Assembly (NCBI GenBank): GCA_958450325.1
Contig: OY288257.1
Coordinates: 29,716,771-29,780,770, forward strand
Direction of reading: 5' to 3'
DNA from: Agrostemma githago
Lineage: Eukaryota > Streptophyta > Magnoliopsida > Caryophyllales > Caryophyllaceae
Length of the DNA stretch: 64,000 nt
Of the stretch, positions 44,002 through 55,605 are shown piece after piece; the stretch's first letter is position 1; every line of letters begins with the position of its first letter. The notes beneath the pieces are model-generated. The model did not search any database. It saw only the letters and a list, made by a program, of their open reading frames with translations, and was not told the origin of the DNA. Both the position numbers and the translations under genes were made by a program.

Positions 44002-46200
44002 ACGATGGAGCGAGTGAGTTGCTATCCTATTGGTACGACAACTATCCTTTCTTTTCCGTCTTTTATTGCTTGTTTTCCTTTGTTTATTCCCCTTCCCTTA
44101 TCATTTGTGTCATGGTGGCCTTCAAGGCCTTGGTATATGTTGCTCCCGACTCTCGATGACGTGACTACATCGAGAGTCATTTTCAAAATCCAAATTTTAC
44201 AAGTTTTTCACTTTCTTTTTTGAGGATTTAGTCGGATTTAGGTGGAATCCGGGCTAGGTGACTTGATTACACCTAGCCCTCCCCTCCCATTTCCTTTTAT
44301 TTCTTCCCCCATCCATATCTTTTTCTCCTCTCGGCCCTTGGTGACTTGATTACACCCCGGCCGGACGCCTTCTACCCTTTTCTTCACTTTATTTTTGATT
44401 TTTAGCTTTATTTTCGTAGTTTCTTTTCTTTTTCTTTTGTCTCTCCGCATCCTACGATCGAGCATGAGGACATGGCTCGATTTAAGTGTGGGGGAGCGAT
44501 ATTCTAATATAGTTAGTTTTATTTTCTTAGTTTTCCGAAAAAAATCTTAAAAATCCCTAAAAATTTGAAAAAATTTCACAAAAATCAAAAAGATTTTTCT
44601 TTTGTGAGTTTTCATTTTGTGTCATTTTGTCGTATATTTGTTTTGTGTGCGTGTTTTGCCTCCCTTTTCCCTTATAGGTTGCTTTAATCACCGTTAACTT
44701 TGGAAGGCTTTCAAGACTCCCGGTAACATCTTATCCCTTTTTCTTCTTTACCTCTTGCGGAGTTTGGAGGAGATTGTGATGTTGTGTGCTCGGGTGGAGC
44801 TTTGTAAGGTGTGGTTGATTTGGTGGCTTGTTTGGATGATCGGGGTGGTGTTTGTGTTATGTATGTGTTCGTTTTGTGTTGTTCTTGTTTTGTCGCTTTT
44901 GTTTCTTTTTCTTTCGTTTTCGTTGAGTCTTTGTTTTGTGTTTTGTTGTGTGTCTTGTGCGTAAACCGTTTTCGAAAACCCGGTTTAGAGGCTAGTGTGT
45001 GAGTGTCTATTTTCCCTTCCTAGTTGTATAAATCGAGTTTTGGACTTTAGCCTAGTAGAATGACCTTAAATCAATGATTTCGTTGGTCCTTTACCTTCAG
45101 TCCACCTAGCTTACTAGGGATTTACTACGGGATTTGCATTTTGACCATTATGACCACCCACGGTGTGAAAAGGCCTTGGTTACCGAGTCTCGTCCCCTAG
45201 GTGACCGTGTTTAGGGTTGTTTGATTAGTCCAAGTTCCCCCCTTTTTGTGAGTATGAAAGGAAGACGTCGTCCCGACATACCCATTACCTTACCTCCTAC
45301 GCATATCCACACAATAAAATGCGATTTGTTGAGTTCTCTCTTTCTCATCACCCAAAGAATTGCCAAAATGCCAAATCTTGCCAAAAGGGGCAAAGAAAAG
45401 AAAAAGAAAGAAAAGAATGAAGAAAAAGAAAAGGCACAAAAGCCAAAAAGAAAATAGAAAAGAAGAAAAAGAAATGGCATGGCAACAAACAAAGCAAATA
45501 TGTCAAAAAGAAAGAAAATGCCAAAAGAAAACCCGTCTCACAAAAAGAAATCCCCACAAAAATAAGCCTTTTTCCGACTTTTGCCGTGAAGAGCCTACAA
45601 GAGGACCGAGTCCCGAGGAAGGATGATAGCGGCATTAGTCGGTCTTCCCTCATTTTGCGTGTTTTCCACCTTTTTACTTGGACTAGTTAGGCGGTCTTGG
45701 CCACGGGACGACCCTGTTGGCTCACGCTAAAGGGGACGGGGTCTCACTTACCTACAGTGTCGACTAACACCGTGGTTCTCCACTTTTCCACTCCGCCGAT
45801 CGTCCCGTAGTACGTTTTTAGAAAGTTAGGAGGACCTAGGTAAGTTACCAACGTTTTTATTGCTTGATCGTCATACTATTAGGGTTTAGTTCACCTTGGT
45901 TTGTATTGCTAGCTTTGGAACGTTGTCACTTACCCCGAGTCCTAAACCGGTGCTTCTTTCACCGCTTTTAGAGGGAAGCGGTATTTCTTTTGTTTTGGGT
46001 GCAACCGTCTATGTGTTTGTTTGTTTATGTGTTTGTGTCCGGTTGCATCCACAGTTTTGTCGCAAGACCCAACTTGCCTCGCGGAGTGCACTTTTCCTCT
46101 AAGTGCACTCGCGTGAGTTGAAGGGGCGTAGGGTGCGCTTATACCCACTCGGATAGCTTAGTAGTAGTATGTGCTTACTCGAGGGCGAGTAAGGGTTAAG

Positions 46201-46211
46201 TATGGGGGAGT
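46201..46211 (+). promoter_or_regulatory. Polypurine tract of family L
   Basis: TATGGGGGAGT lies directly before the 3' LTR. The equivalent in the truncated copy is GTGTGGGGGAGT at 985-996. Confidence 0.8.
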
Positions 46212-47839
46212 TGATAAGTGTCACTTGTAGTGCCTATTTCGTAGTGTTTTGGTTCCATTTTCCTTGTAGAATCGCTCCTTGGGAGCGGTTTAGGGGCTTC
46301 TTATGCTTCCTTTAGTTCGTTTCAGGTTCCCGAGACCGAATTGGAAGAGTTGGAGCGATTCCGGCTCTATACATACACATTTTGGAGCCAACGGAGTAAA
46401 GGAACGATGACTCGATGCCTTGGAATCGACCCCGAGACCTTGGGACCCAATTTCGAGCCTCCGAGACCCGATCCCGAGTCCCGAGAATCGGTGAGAAGCC
46501 CATGAGAACCAAGGAGGGACCAAAAAGATCATAATGGAGGCCTACAAGGCTCATCCCGTCCGGGATGGCCTCATCCCGTTCGGGATGAAGTGCACAAACA
46601 AGGAGGTTGCTGGCCTGGGTCCATCCCGATCGGGAAGGTGGCGTCCCGACCGGGACCGACCTCGTCCCGACCGGGACCAACCCGTCTCGGCCGGGACGGG
46701 CCTGCTGTAACCCGCGCTTGTTTTCTTTCTTCCTCCTTCCATTTGTAACCCTATATATACCCCCCTCTTGTATTAAGACACCAAGATATGTTATATCCTT
46801 AAACCCTAGACTACTTTAGGTTAGATTAGATTAGATTAGTGTAGATTAGTCGATAATTAGTATTTAATCATAGATTAGTACTTGTATTAAGGGAATTCTT
46901 CAAGATCCACTCAAGATTGACAACCTTGGGTGTTTGTTTTGGGTTTTCTTCATTAATGCAAGTTTTGTTCTTTCCTCTTCACTAGTTTGGTATACTCCTC
47001 TTCCTTTTCCTCTTAATCTTTATTTATGTTATTCAAGTTTCAATCTTTGTTCATTGTTATGTTTGATGTTCATAGTTTTCACTAGTATCTTCATGTTTGT
47101 TTTGTTTCTTTTGATGATTCCCCTTGTTCTTGTTAGTTGTAGTTTGATTATGTTAGAGTAGTGTCTTGCTAGGGTTAGTAAGGCGATTAGGGTGTTAATT
47201 GAATGATTAGAGGATGGTTGGAGATGTTGGTGGAAGATTTGGGTTTCCTCTTGTTTGATGCACAACACATGTTTGTTGAATTGCTTGAATGACTAAGTAT
47301 GTACGAATGCTTGTTTTCTTGCCTTTCTTTGTGGGTGTTAGTTTGTTGTGGGTTCGGTCCCCTCACTAAGTTGCGAGAGCCCGGTGAGGACGACCCCTTG
47401 GTCGGTCTAAGTAGCGAGAGCCCGGATTCGACTTAGGCCACCATAGCGCGCTAGAACCCTGTTTGTGTTGCGTATCGCCGAGATGGGTTTTAGGTGGAAC
47501 CTCTAGGTGAGTCTAAGTTGCGAGAGCCCGGGCATTACCTAGATCACCCTACTAACTCCTTCACTCTAGTTCTCCCTTGACCATTCCGTTACCCCTTTGA
47601 CCCCGACCTAATCCTAGCCCGTTTTCCTAGTTTGTTCTCCTTAGTCATAGTCTAGCCTTCTCCCCCTCTTATCATTCTCATTGTAGCTTAGCTCGTTGAC
47701 TTAGTCTCGTATTTAGGCGACCTTAGTCTAGGCTATACATTACCGTCCCCGTGGATTCGACCCGACTTACCCTATCTACCATAGGTTTAGCCGGTTATAT
47801 TATTGACGGTTGGGATTCCACGACAAATCCTTACCATCA
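46212..47839 (+). repeat. 3' LTR of the complete family L element
   Basis: It is nearly identical to 39966-41599, including the palindrome cluster (46554-46706) and the TATA box at 46751-46759. The C-run after the TATA box is shorter. It is followed by the GGAGG target copy. Confidence 0.95.
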
Positions 47840-47844
47840 GGAGG

Positions 47845-49598
47845 TAAACCCGCTGGTAAATCATCTGGAAACACATCGTCAAACTCACGCAGTAGTGGTT
47901 TAACGCGTTCAACAGAGTCAAGGTTAGGGTAAACTTGGTCAAGGTTAATGTAACCTTGGTCAAGGTTGTTCCCTCTTGAAACTTTGGACAGGTTAGACGC
48001 CACAAGCGCGTACACTTGCTCTCCTCTAGCCAAAACCTGCTCCACGTCTCTTTCACTAGCAAACATTGGTAAACTCAACTTGTTAGTACGATTAGAATGA
48101 ATCGTACGAATCTCCTTCGGCGCCATAGGCCTTAGGACGACCTTCTTACCATCCACCATGAGTTCATGCTCGTTGCTTCATCCTTTATGAAGGGCATTGC
48201 GATCAAATTGCCATGGCCTGCCTAATAACAGGTCACAAGCATCCATGGGAATAACGTTGCAAACCACCTCGTCCATGTAAGGACCCATCGTAAAACCAAC
48301 GCGGACTTTTTTAGTCACCTTAAATTGGTTCCCATCATCGAGCCAATGTAAGGTATAGGGTCTCGGGTGTGGTGTGGTGGTTAGGGTTAATTTCTTAACC
48401 ATGTCTTGTGAGGCGACGTTGGTACAACTCCCCCCATCAATAATCACATTACACCATTTGTCTTTGACCAAGTATTTAGTGTGGAAGATTTGGTAACGTT
48501 GTTCAGCCACAACCGGTTCAACAACGGTGTGCAAAGTACGACGTAAGACCAAAGACTCAACATGACTTGGTGCTACAAACTCGAGCACATCGTCCCCCTC
48601 TAACTCATCCCCATTCATGACATATGATGGTTCATCCTCGTCACTAAAAGCCTCCATCAATTCATCGCGATAATTAATTGCCTCTCTTAGTGTGATGACT
48701 CTTTTAATAGGAGAATCGCTTTGAAAGGGACCGAAACCTTGACACTTGAAACAACGGACCTTAGACATGTCTTTGGACTTGGTGTTTGATTTAGGTGTTG
48801 TTTGGGTGGAAACTACGGATTTTGGGGTTTGGCTTGAACTACACCCTCCGAATTTATTAGGTGTTTCGGATTTTGCCCAAGTGTTTGTTTTAGTGGTCGA
48901 AGTAGTTCGTCATTTTTGTTGGCCCTCTACTTTTAAACAAAAAAAGCATAACAAATCAACCGAAGCATAAGGATGTAAATCTACCACATCAGCTATGTTA
49001 CGATTTAAACCCCTACAAAACCTAGCCATCTTTTGTTCCTCGAGTTTTTCTAACTCACACATTAAAGATGCCTTTTCGAACTCCTCAATATACGCACTAA
49101 TTGACATGGTCCCTTGTTTCAATTCGGCTACCTTACGATATAAGTCGATTTTGTAACTTTTAGGAACATACCTCTTGCGTAACTTATTTTTGAGTTCCTC
49201 CCATGACCGGATCTTAGGCTTTTCCTCCCGTGCTCGCCTAGTCTTCATACTTTCGAACCATAGGGACGCACTTTTTGTTAGCCTCAAGATAGCATACTTG
49301 CAACACTTCTCATCGGGGACATCCTTGAATTCGAACCTCCTCTCGATTTGACGCTCCCAGTCCAAGTACTCTTCCGGATCTATCCCTCCCCCGAATTCAG
49401 GCAACTCCGTGACTTTGAATTCGTCATGGGGTTTGGGCATATCCACGAATCTCCTGGCACCTCCCCCAGGTCTGTTCTCGGGCAAATTGCGCAAGGCACA
49501 GAGCAATTGTTGGATGAGATTGTCGTCATTACTCCCTCAGTATTGATGCTGCTTGCATCATTGTTGACATTGTTGTTGTTAATTTCGTTATCTCCCAT
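47845..49598 (-). pseudogene. Ty3/gypsy gag and protease
   Basis: The minus-strand frame starts at ATG 49598 (MGDNEINNNN). A retrotransposon gag domain contains GGGIDPEEYLDWERQIERRF, KNKLRKRYVPKSYKIDLYRK and ELKQGTMSISAYIEEFEKAS. A degraded zinc knuckle reads CFKCQGFG but has lost the His and last Cys. The aspartic protease part has IIDGGSCTNVAS and LLLGRPWQFDRNALHKG. It stops in frame at 48178 and near 48910, and a further frame (48159-47800) runs to the start of RT, where the family L element interrupts it. Several stops are TGA in place of an expected Arg codon. It continues at 39960. Confidence 0.92.
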
Positions 49599-49610
49599 AT
49601 TGCTAAACAC

Positions 49611-49623
49611 GGCTCGGATACCA
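49611..49623 (-). promoter_or_regulatory. Primer binding site of the gypsy element (tRNA-Met-like)
   Basis: The minus strand reads TGGTATCCGAGCC, one base from the tRNA-iMet type TGGTATCAGAGCC, between the LTR end TTCGCATCA and the gag start. Confidence 0.75.
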
Positions 49624-49626
49624 AAA

Positions 49627-49735
49627 TGATGCGAACGCGGAAGCGGTTTAGAATAAGAAATGAAGTTGGGTCGAAGGTTAATGTAATCTGGATTGATGAC
49701 GTGGATTTTGGAGTGAAATTGTTTTGTCCTTCAAA
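49627..49735 (-). repeat. Truncated 5' LTR of the gypsy element
   Basis: Only about 110 bp of U5, ending TTCGCATCA in minus orientation, is left. Beyond 49735 the sequence belongs to the rearranged LTR cluster. Confidence 0.6.
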
Positions 49736-52700
49736 AAAAAAAGACAAGTTTTCATTGGAGCTTACGCATTTTTATTTCGCATCACCAGTTTGAAGGGGGT
49801 AATAGAAAGTCAAAGATATTGATATATATCCCCCACACTTAAGATTCATGGGACCTATCACCTACATTTAGATACATGTACTTAGTAGATTCATGCATGA
49901 CACTTATGACTTCCATTTCCTATGCTTAGAGACAATGTATTGTGAGGAGACTCTCTTGTATAAGTATCTATGTGATTCAATAACATAATCAAGCAATTTC
50001 ATTCTGAAAAAAAAGTACAAAAACAAGTTTTCATTGGAGCTTCCGCATTTTTATTTCGCATCAGAATGGTATCAGAGCTACAACTCTTGATTTTTCTCAA
50101 AATCAAGACGATCCTAAAGGTCTGTCGGTGCCAAGTTATTGGTTCATTTTCCAGTTGCGGTTGGAAGTCAAAGGTTAAACTTGAGCGAGGTAGTTCAAGG
50201 GTTAATCGGTTTTGACTAGCTCTTTTGTTCGTTGTTGAATTTGTGATTTCTTAATTGTTTAGTTTTTTATACCCAAAAAAAAGAGAAAAAAAATCGTGTA
50301 CTATTCACGTGGTACTATTCACGTGGTACTGTTCACAAAAAAAAAAATTGTCAGTGTGAGATTTCGCCCACGAGATTCTGATCCTAATGTTATGCATGCC
50401 TCGACATCTTTGAATTGAGGACAATTATTTTTGAAGAAAGAGGGGATGAACCGAGTGTGACTAGAATCTTATACAGGTGCATTATGATGTCTAAATGCAC
50501 TCGTCGTACCTTGGAAATATGGAGGAAATCTCATAATCTTCACAATAGTCGGAGGGAAATAAAGAAAGATATGTTTATCTTGAAGAGATATGATAATATC
50601 AAGATAGGGGAAAAAATAAAGCAAGATGATCTACACCAAAGATGTGGAGATGTCGTGATCTCCCATGATCTAGTCTATCTTTTATTTCAAGTAATAGAGT
50701 AGAACAAAATCACACACATAAGGAGAGTATATGTGGAGTGATATTAGTTAGTTGTTTTATTTATTATTTCCTACTTAAGCACTTGTAATTTAGGCAATAA
50801 TCACTCTTGTGATTTCTTATTGTTGTAGGCTATTTAAAGCTACAACAATAATTAGAGCAGAAGAATATGAATTATGAAGTGAAGAAAAAAACCGGTTACA
50901 TTTTGATCTTGTGATCATGGTGTTTACTAAATTCGAGAAGGTACTTTGAATTGGCGATAAAAGATTGGGCTCCAATATCTTTCATGATTAGTTCCGGGTT
51001 CAAGATCGAACTACGGGCTAAATATCCCTTTATATTTATCGTTTATTTACGTTCGTCAATAAACATCACGGTTACATTAACCTTTGTTCAAGATAATTAC
51101 AATATCGCCAGTTTTTTTTCATTTCATAATTCATATTCTTGCCTTATTACTCAAATGTCTCCTGACTTATATAGTCTTACATATGGAGATCACTCGTGAT
51201 CATATAAAGATCACGTACTACAATACTAGTATAAAATAGAAACAATATTATAAAATATCCTACTTAATCAAATCTTGTCCAAAATGAGATGTTTGATATT
51301 CTTCCATATGGTGCGTGATCTCTTCTAGCATAGGAGATGTCGGGTGATCTAGAAGATCGCTACATCTTTCCTTGGTTGGTGAAGATCCTCTTGCTAATCT
51401 TACCATATCTTCAAAGTTGCATAATATCTCAAATAAGGGAAGACTTGATTGTTGCCTTTTATTCGAGATTGGTGTATCTTTAGATATATCCACCATATCT
51501 CCTTTTATTCTTTTACTTCATGAATATATTTGAGGAGATCATGAGATTCTCCACATCTTCCATAATCTTGCTAGTGTACCTAGATACCCGCATGCACTTG
51601 GACGAGATTCTAATCATACTCCACTTCGCACTCGGTTCATCCCCTCTTGCTTTTTTTTTTCTTTTTGGTTTTTTTTCTTCTTTTTTTTGGGTATAAAAAA
51701 AAGTACACAATTAAGAAATCACAAATTCAACAACGAACAAAAAACGTAGTCAAAACCGATTAACCCTTGAACTATCTCGCTCAAGTTTAACCTTTGACTT
51801 CCAACCGCAACTAGAAAATCAACCAGTAACTTGTCTCCGACAGACCTTTAGGATCATCTTGATTTTGAGAAAAATCAAGAGTTGTAGTTCTGATACCATT
51901 CTGATGCGAAATAAAATTGCGGAAGCTCCAATGAAAACTTGTTTGTGTATTTTTTTTTTTGGACAAAGGTTAACGTAACCTTGAAGTTTATTGACGAACA
52001 GAAATAAACGATAAACAAAATGGGATATTTAGCCCGTAGTTCGACCTTGAACCCGGAACTAATCACGAAAGAGATTGGAGGCCCAATCTTTTATCGCCAA
52101 TTCGAAGTACCTTCTCGAATTTAGTAAACACCATGATCACAAGATCAAAATACAACCAGTTGTTTTTCATTTCATAATTCATATTCTTTCCTTATTACTC
52201 AAATGTATCTAAATGCGTGACTAGAATCTAGTCCAGGTGCGTGCGAGTATCCAAATGCACTATCTAGATTTCATCTTATCTTGAAGATATGTAGGAAATC
52301 CTATAATCTTCATAAAGGTAGTAAGCAAATAAAAGAATCCTCAAGATATGGTTGATATATTATGGGATTCTCGTCCAAATCGCAATAAAATCAATGGGGA
52401 TGTCGTGATCTCCATAAAGAATAAGATCAAGTAGATTATTGCCTCAAATGTATTGATGTCGAGATCTCAAGGAGATGGAAGGAAATCAAGCATCTTATTT
52501 TTTTGGCAAGAATGTGAATTATGAAATGAAAGAAAAACCGGTTGCATTTTGATCTTGTGACCATGGTGTTTACTAAATTCGAGAAGGTACTTCAAATTGG
52601 CGATAAAAGATTGGGCTTCAATCTCTTTCGTGATTAGTTCCGGGTTCAAGGTCGAACTACGGGCTAAATATCCCTTTATCTTTATCGTTTATTACCGTTC

Positions 52701-53282
52701 CTCAATAAACTGCAAGGTTACATTAACCTTTGTCCAAAAAAAAATACAAAAACACGTTTTCATTTGTGCTTCCGCATTTTTATTTCGCATCAGAATGGTA
52801 TCAGAGCTACAACTCTTGATTTTTCCCAAAATCAAGACGATCCTAAAGGTCTGTCGAAGCCAAATTTTTGGTTGATTTTCCAGTTGCGGGAAGTCAAAGA
52901 TTAAACTTGAACGAGGTAGTTCAAGGGTTAATCGATTTTGACTAACTTTTTTGTTCGTTGTTGAATTTGTGATTTGTTAATTGTGTAGTTTTTTATACCC
53001 AAAAAAAAGAGAAGAAAAATCGAGAAGCAAAAAAAATAAAAAAAGATAAAAAAAAAATACGATACCAAAACTACAATCTTGATTTTTCTTAAAATCAAGA
53101 CGGTCCTAAAGGTGTGTTCAAGCCAAGCTTTTTGTTGATTTTCCGGTTGCGGTTGGAGATCAAGGGTTAAACTTGAGCGAGGTAGTTCAAGGGTTAATCG
53201 ATTTTAACTAGCTTGTGGTTCAATGTTGAATTTCCGATTGCGGTTGGGGTTCAAGGGTTAAACTCGAGCGAGGTAGTTCGAG
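49736..53282. mobile_element. Rearranged cluster of LTR-PBS fragments in alternating orientation
   Basis: LTR ends GCTTCCGCATTTTTATTTCG followed by CATCA occur forward at 50063 and 52792 (and a third near 49789), and inverted at 51902. The forward ones at 50067-50078 and 52796-52807 are followed by TGGTATCAGAGC; the inverted one has TGGTATCAGAAC (51887-51898). An LTR segment with 'GGCGATAAAAGATTGGGC' appears forward at about 50955, inverted at about 52090 and forward at about 52600. Leader sequence ('TCAAGGGTTAATCG-TTTTGACTA') follows each. No gag or pol was found. It looks like several partial copies joined by inversion or foldback. Confidence 0.75.
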
Positions 53283-55605
53283 GTTTATGGGGCTCGTCCC
53301 TTTGCATTGCGATACCGATACCTTCTATACCGGTAATCGTGTAAAGAATGACTCTCGTTCGCCAAGGGTTTCGGACATCCGGAAACCAAAGGTTCTGAGT
53401 AAGGGGTGAGGGTACGTGTTGGGAAGCCCACTAAGGACACCCAACCCCGCCCGCACATGGCGGCCTCTACTAAGACACCGTTCGTGTTCGTGTACGCGCG
53501 CTAGTAAAATAATTAAATGATATGCAAACAGCGTTTTCGGGCTAAGCATGTGAATAGTTTGTGAACTACGTCATTTAATGCATCTTGTTATTTGTCGAAG
53601 TGATTTAGCATGCGAGATTCATTTATAAAGCGTAAAGCAAGTAAATAAATAAAGCTCGAGAATAAATAGAAATAGCGTACAAATTACACGGGCGGAAATA
53701 CAACCCGGAATTCACAATACAACATTACGTAAAAGTAATAAACAAAATAATGCAAAATAAAGATAGAAACGGACCCGTATATAAACTAGACCGCGAAGTA
53801 TGTAGATGGACTAACCCCGCTTAAATACGCATTATGTCGCGTATTAAACGAAGGACGAGAACATGAGACTGTGGCATATTGCTAGCCTAATCTCACGTCT
53901 CGTAGTCTTGTCCCGACTTATCACGTCAAAGTGGTCAAAGTCGTTCTACGTGTCGTGATGTGTATAGTTTTGAAAGATAGGAAGGTCGGATGATGGTCTA
54001 AAGTCGATAAAGAACGGGGCTCGAAATATGTGTCCAAGCCCTCGGTATTGCGGGTTATGAGACCCACTCGATCGAGTCATTGACTGACTCGGTCGAGTGT
54101 GTTATTAGCGTGGCTACTGACCACTTTTTGGGGTGCTACTCGATCGAGTGGCCTATGGCACTCGATCGAGTGCCCCCTGTGCGAGTGATGGCTCGCTCGG
54201 TTTTATGACTTGAAATCGATAGTCGGCCTAACCAAATACGAATATTGCACGATTCGTACTTAGCTCGACCTCCGGTACTATAATCGTGTATGAACGAATA
54301 TAATACCGTCATCGGGATTTTGTGGAAATATTTTATCGTTAGATTAGGAAATTTTGAATTAGTAACGAGATGCATCCCTCTACGTCACGACATCGAAACT
54401 AACCCTTTCGGGTTATGTGATGTCGGTATTCGTGTCAACGGGTCTCGAACCAATTATGGAAATGGAATGAAATTCGTTCAACTACGACCGTTTGCGATCG
54501 CGTTACGCCCTTGAGTACATTGGGGCGGGGCTCCTCGAAAGGGCTCCACCTCCGTCGTTGCTCGTAAAGGGATTAAACGGATCTTAGGCAAACATCGTAG
54601 TCAAACGGATTTTAAACCGAAATTTGATACTAGTTTTATATATACGCGGTATTATTAATGACGTTATTAATAGAAAAATGACAATGCAAAATAAAGATAC
54701 AAAAAAAAGTATAAGGAACGTTAGTGTTAGTGTCGGTGTTACTACGATCATAATACGAAAATGTACATAAAATGATATAGAAAAGAGATAGAAAAGGGGT
54801 TTAGGACACCCTCAACATACATGCTAGTATAGACCTCGGAAATGGACTCGTGAATAGCGACAAAGCTTGGGAGTATCGAGGATGTATGCGAGTTATGGTG
54901 TGTATAGGTGTGTGTGTTGCGTCGGTTTATCGAGGGACGAAAGCTCGGTTTTTGTGTGTTTTTGCTTAGGATTTCTAAGGCTTTGATGTGTGATGAAGTG
55001 GTAGAATGTAGGTTAAAATGTAGGGTGAAAGTGATTGTCCAAAGTCTGAAATGCATGGGGGGGGGGGGGGGTGAAGCGGTATTTATAGACCTCACCCTCG
55101 ACATAGGGGCACTCGATCGAGTGGCCCTAGTGCACTCGATCGAGTGCCTTCGCAAACGGGCCACACCCGGGTTTTGACGCTCCACTCGACCGAGTGGGTC
55201 AATCCACTCGATCGAGTGGGTCAAGCAAATCGAGAGAAATAAGGAAAGATTTGATTTTGTTGGTTTTGATTGCTTTTTTGAATTCTGATTTGTGCGCCAA
55301 ATGAACTTGGCTGATTTATGAGACGGTTTTGTCTTTGACCGGGTTTTGACCCGGTCGCCAAAAGACGGGAATTATTTTTGGTGTCGGTTTTGGCCCAAAT
55401 TAGTCTCATTTTGCTCGGAACGGCCCACTTGGCCTGAATTTGAGGTCTGTTTTGTGAGATTTTTACTCCACTAAAAGTCAATGTCGGATATTATGAATTC
55501 CGAGCCCAAATCCGAGTATACCAAGTCACGTTTGCGTCCGATCATCATCGGGTGTTTTTCGGAGACTACCATAGACACGTGGCAGTCAAAATGCGGGTGT
55601 CTACA
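53283..55605 (-). repeat. 3' LTR of the Ogre-like element, U5-truncated
   Basis: Minus-strand start TGTAGACACCCGC is at 55605. It matches the right LTR almost base for base from 53283 on, but the first 201 bp of the right copy (61482-61682) have no counterpart. It carries ACTCGATCGAGTG palindromes at 54065-54170 and 55110-55215 and a TATA box at 55080-55087. Confidence 0.92.
55080..55087 (-). promoter_or_regulatory. TATA box of the Ogre-like LTR
   Basis: TATAAATA on the minus strand, repeated at 63483-63490 in the other LTR. A C-run (12 here, 18 in the other copy, as minus-strand C) lies about 10-20 bases downstream, near the expected start site. Confidence 0.6.

Larger units (their letters stand above)
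43187..46211 (+). other. Family L 3' untranslated interior
   Basis: About 3 kb without a credible gene. It holds a palindrome cluster (43505-43705), a 90 bp tandem duplication, an internal AAGTGTGGGGGAG polypurine-like tract (44485-44497), a lysine-codon-rich A/G stretch (45360-45480) and the true polypurine tract TAAGTATGGGGGAGT before 46212. Short ORFs here (up to 175 codons) are not supported as genes. Confidence 0.6.
39966..47839 (+). mobile_element. Complete non-autonomous LTR retrotransposon (family L)
   Basis: The element is 7874 bp, with LTRs of 1634 and 1628 bp that differ at only a handful of positions, a tRNA-Asp primer site, one 444-codon ORF and a polypurine tract. No protease, RT, RNase H or integrase motif occurs in any frame of the 4.6 kb interior. 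It fits a LARD-type element probably mobilised by an Athila/Tat-like Ty3/gypsy relative, since tRNA-Asp priming is typical of Athila. It inserted into the RT region of the gypsy pseudogene in the recent past. Confidence 0.95.

Noticed and set aside
37695..49598. Possible integrated pararetrovirus.
   Set aside because: Gene order gag-protease-RT-RNase H-integrase, an LTR end and a tRNA-Met-like PBS show an ordinary Ty3/gypsy retrotransposon; no movement or coat protein is seen.
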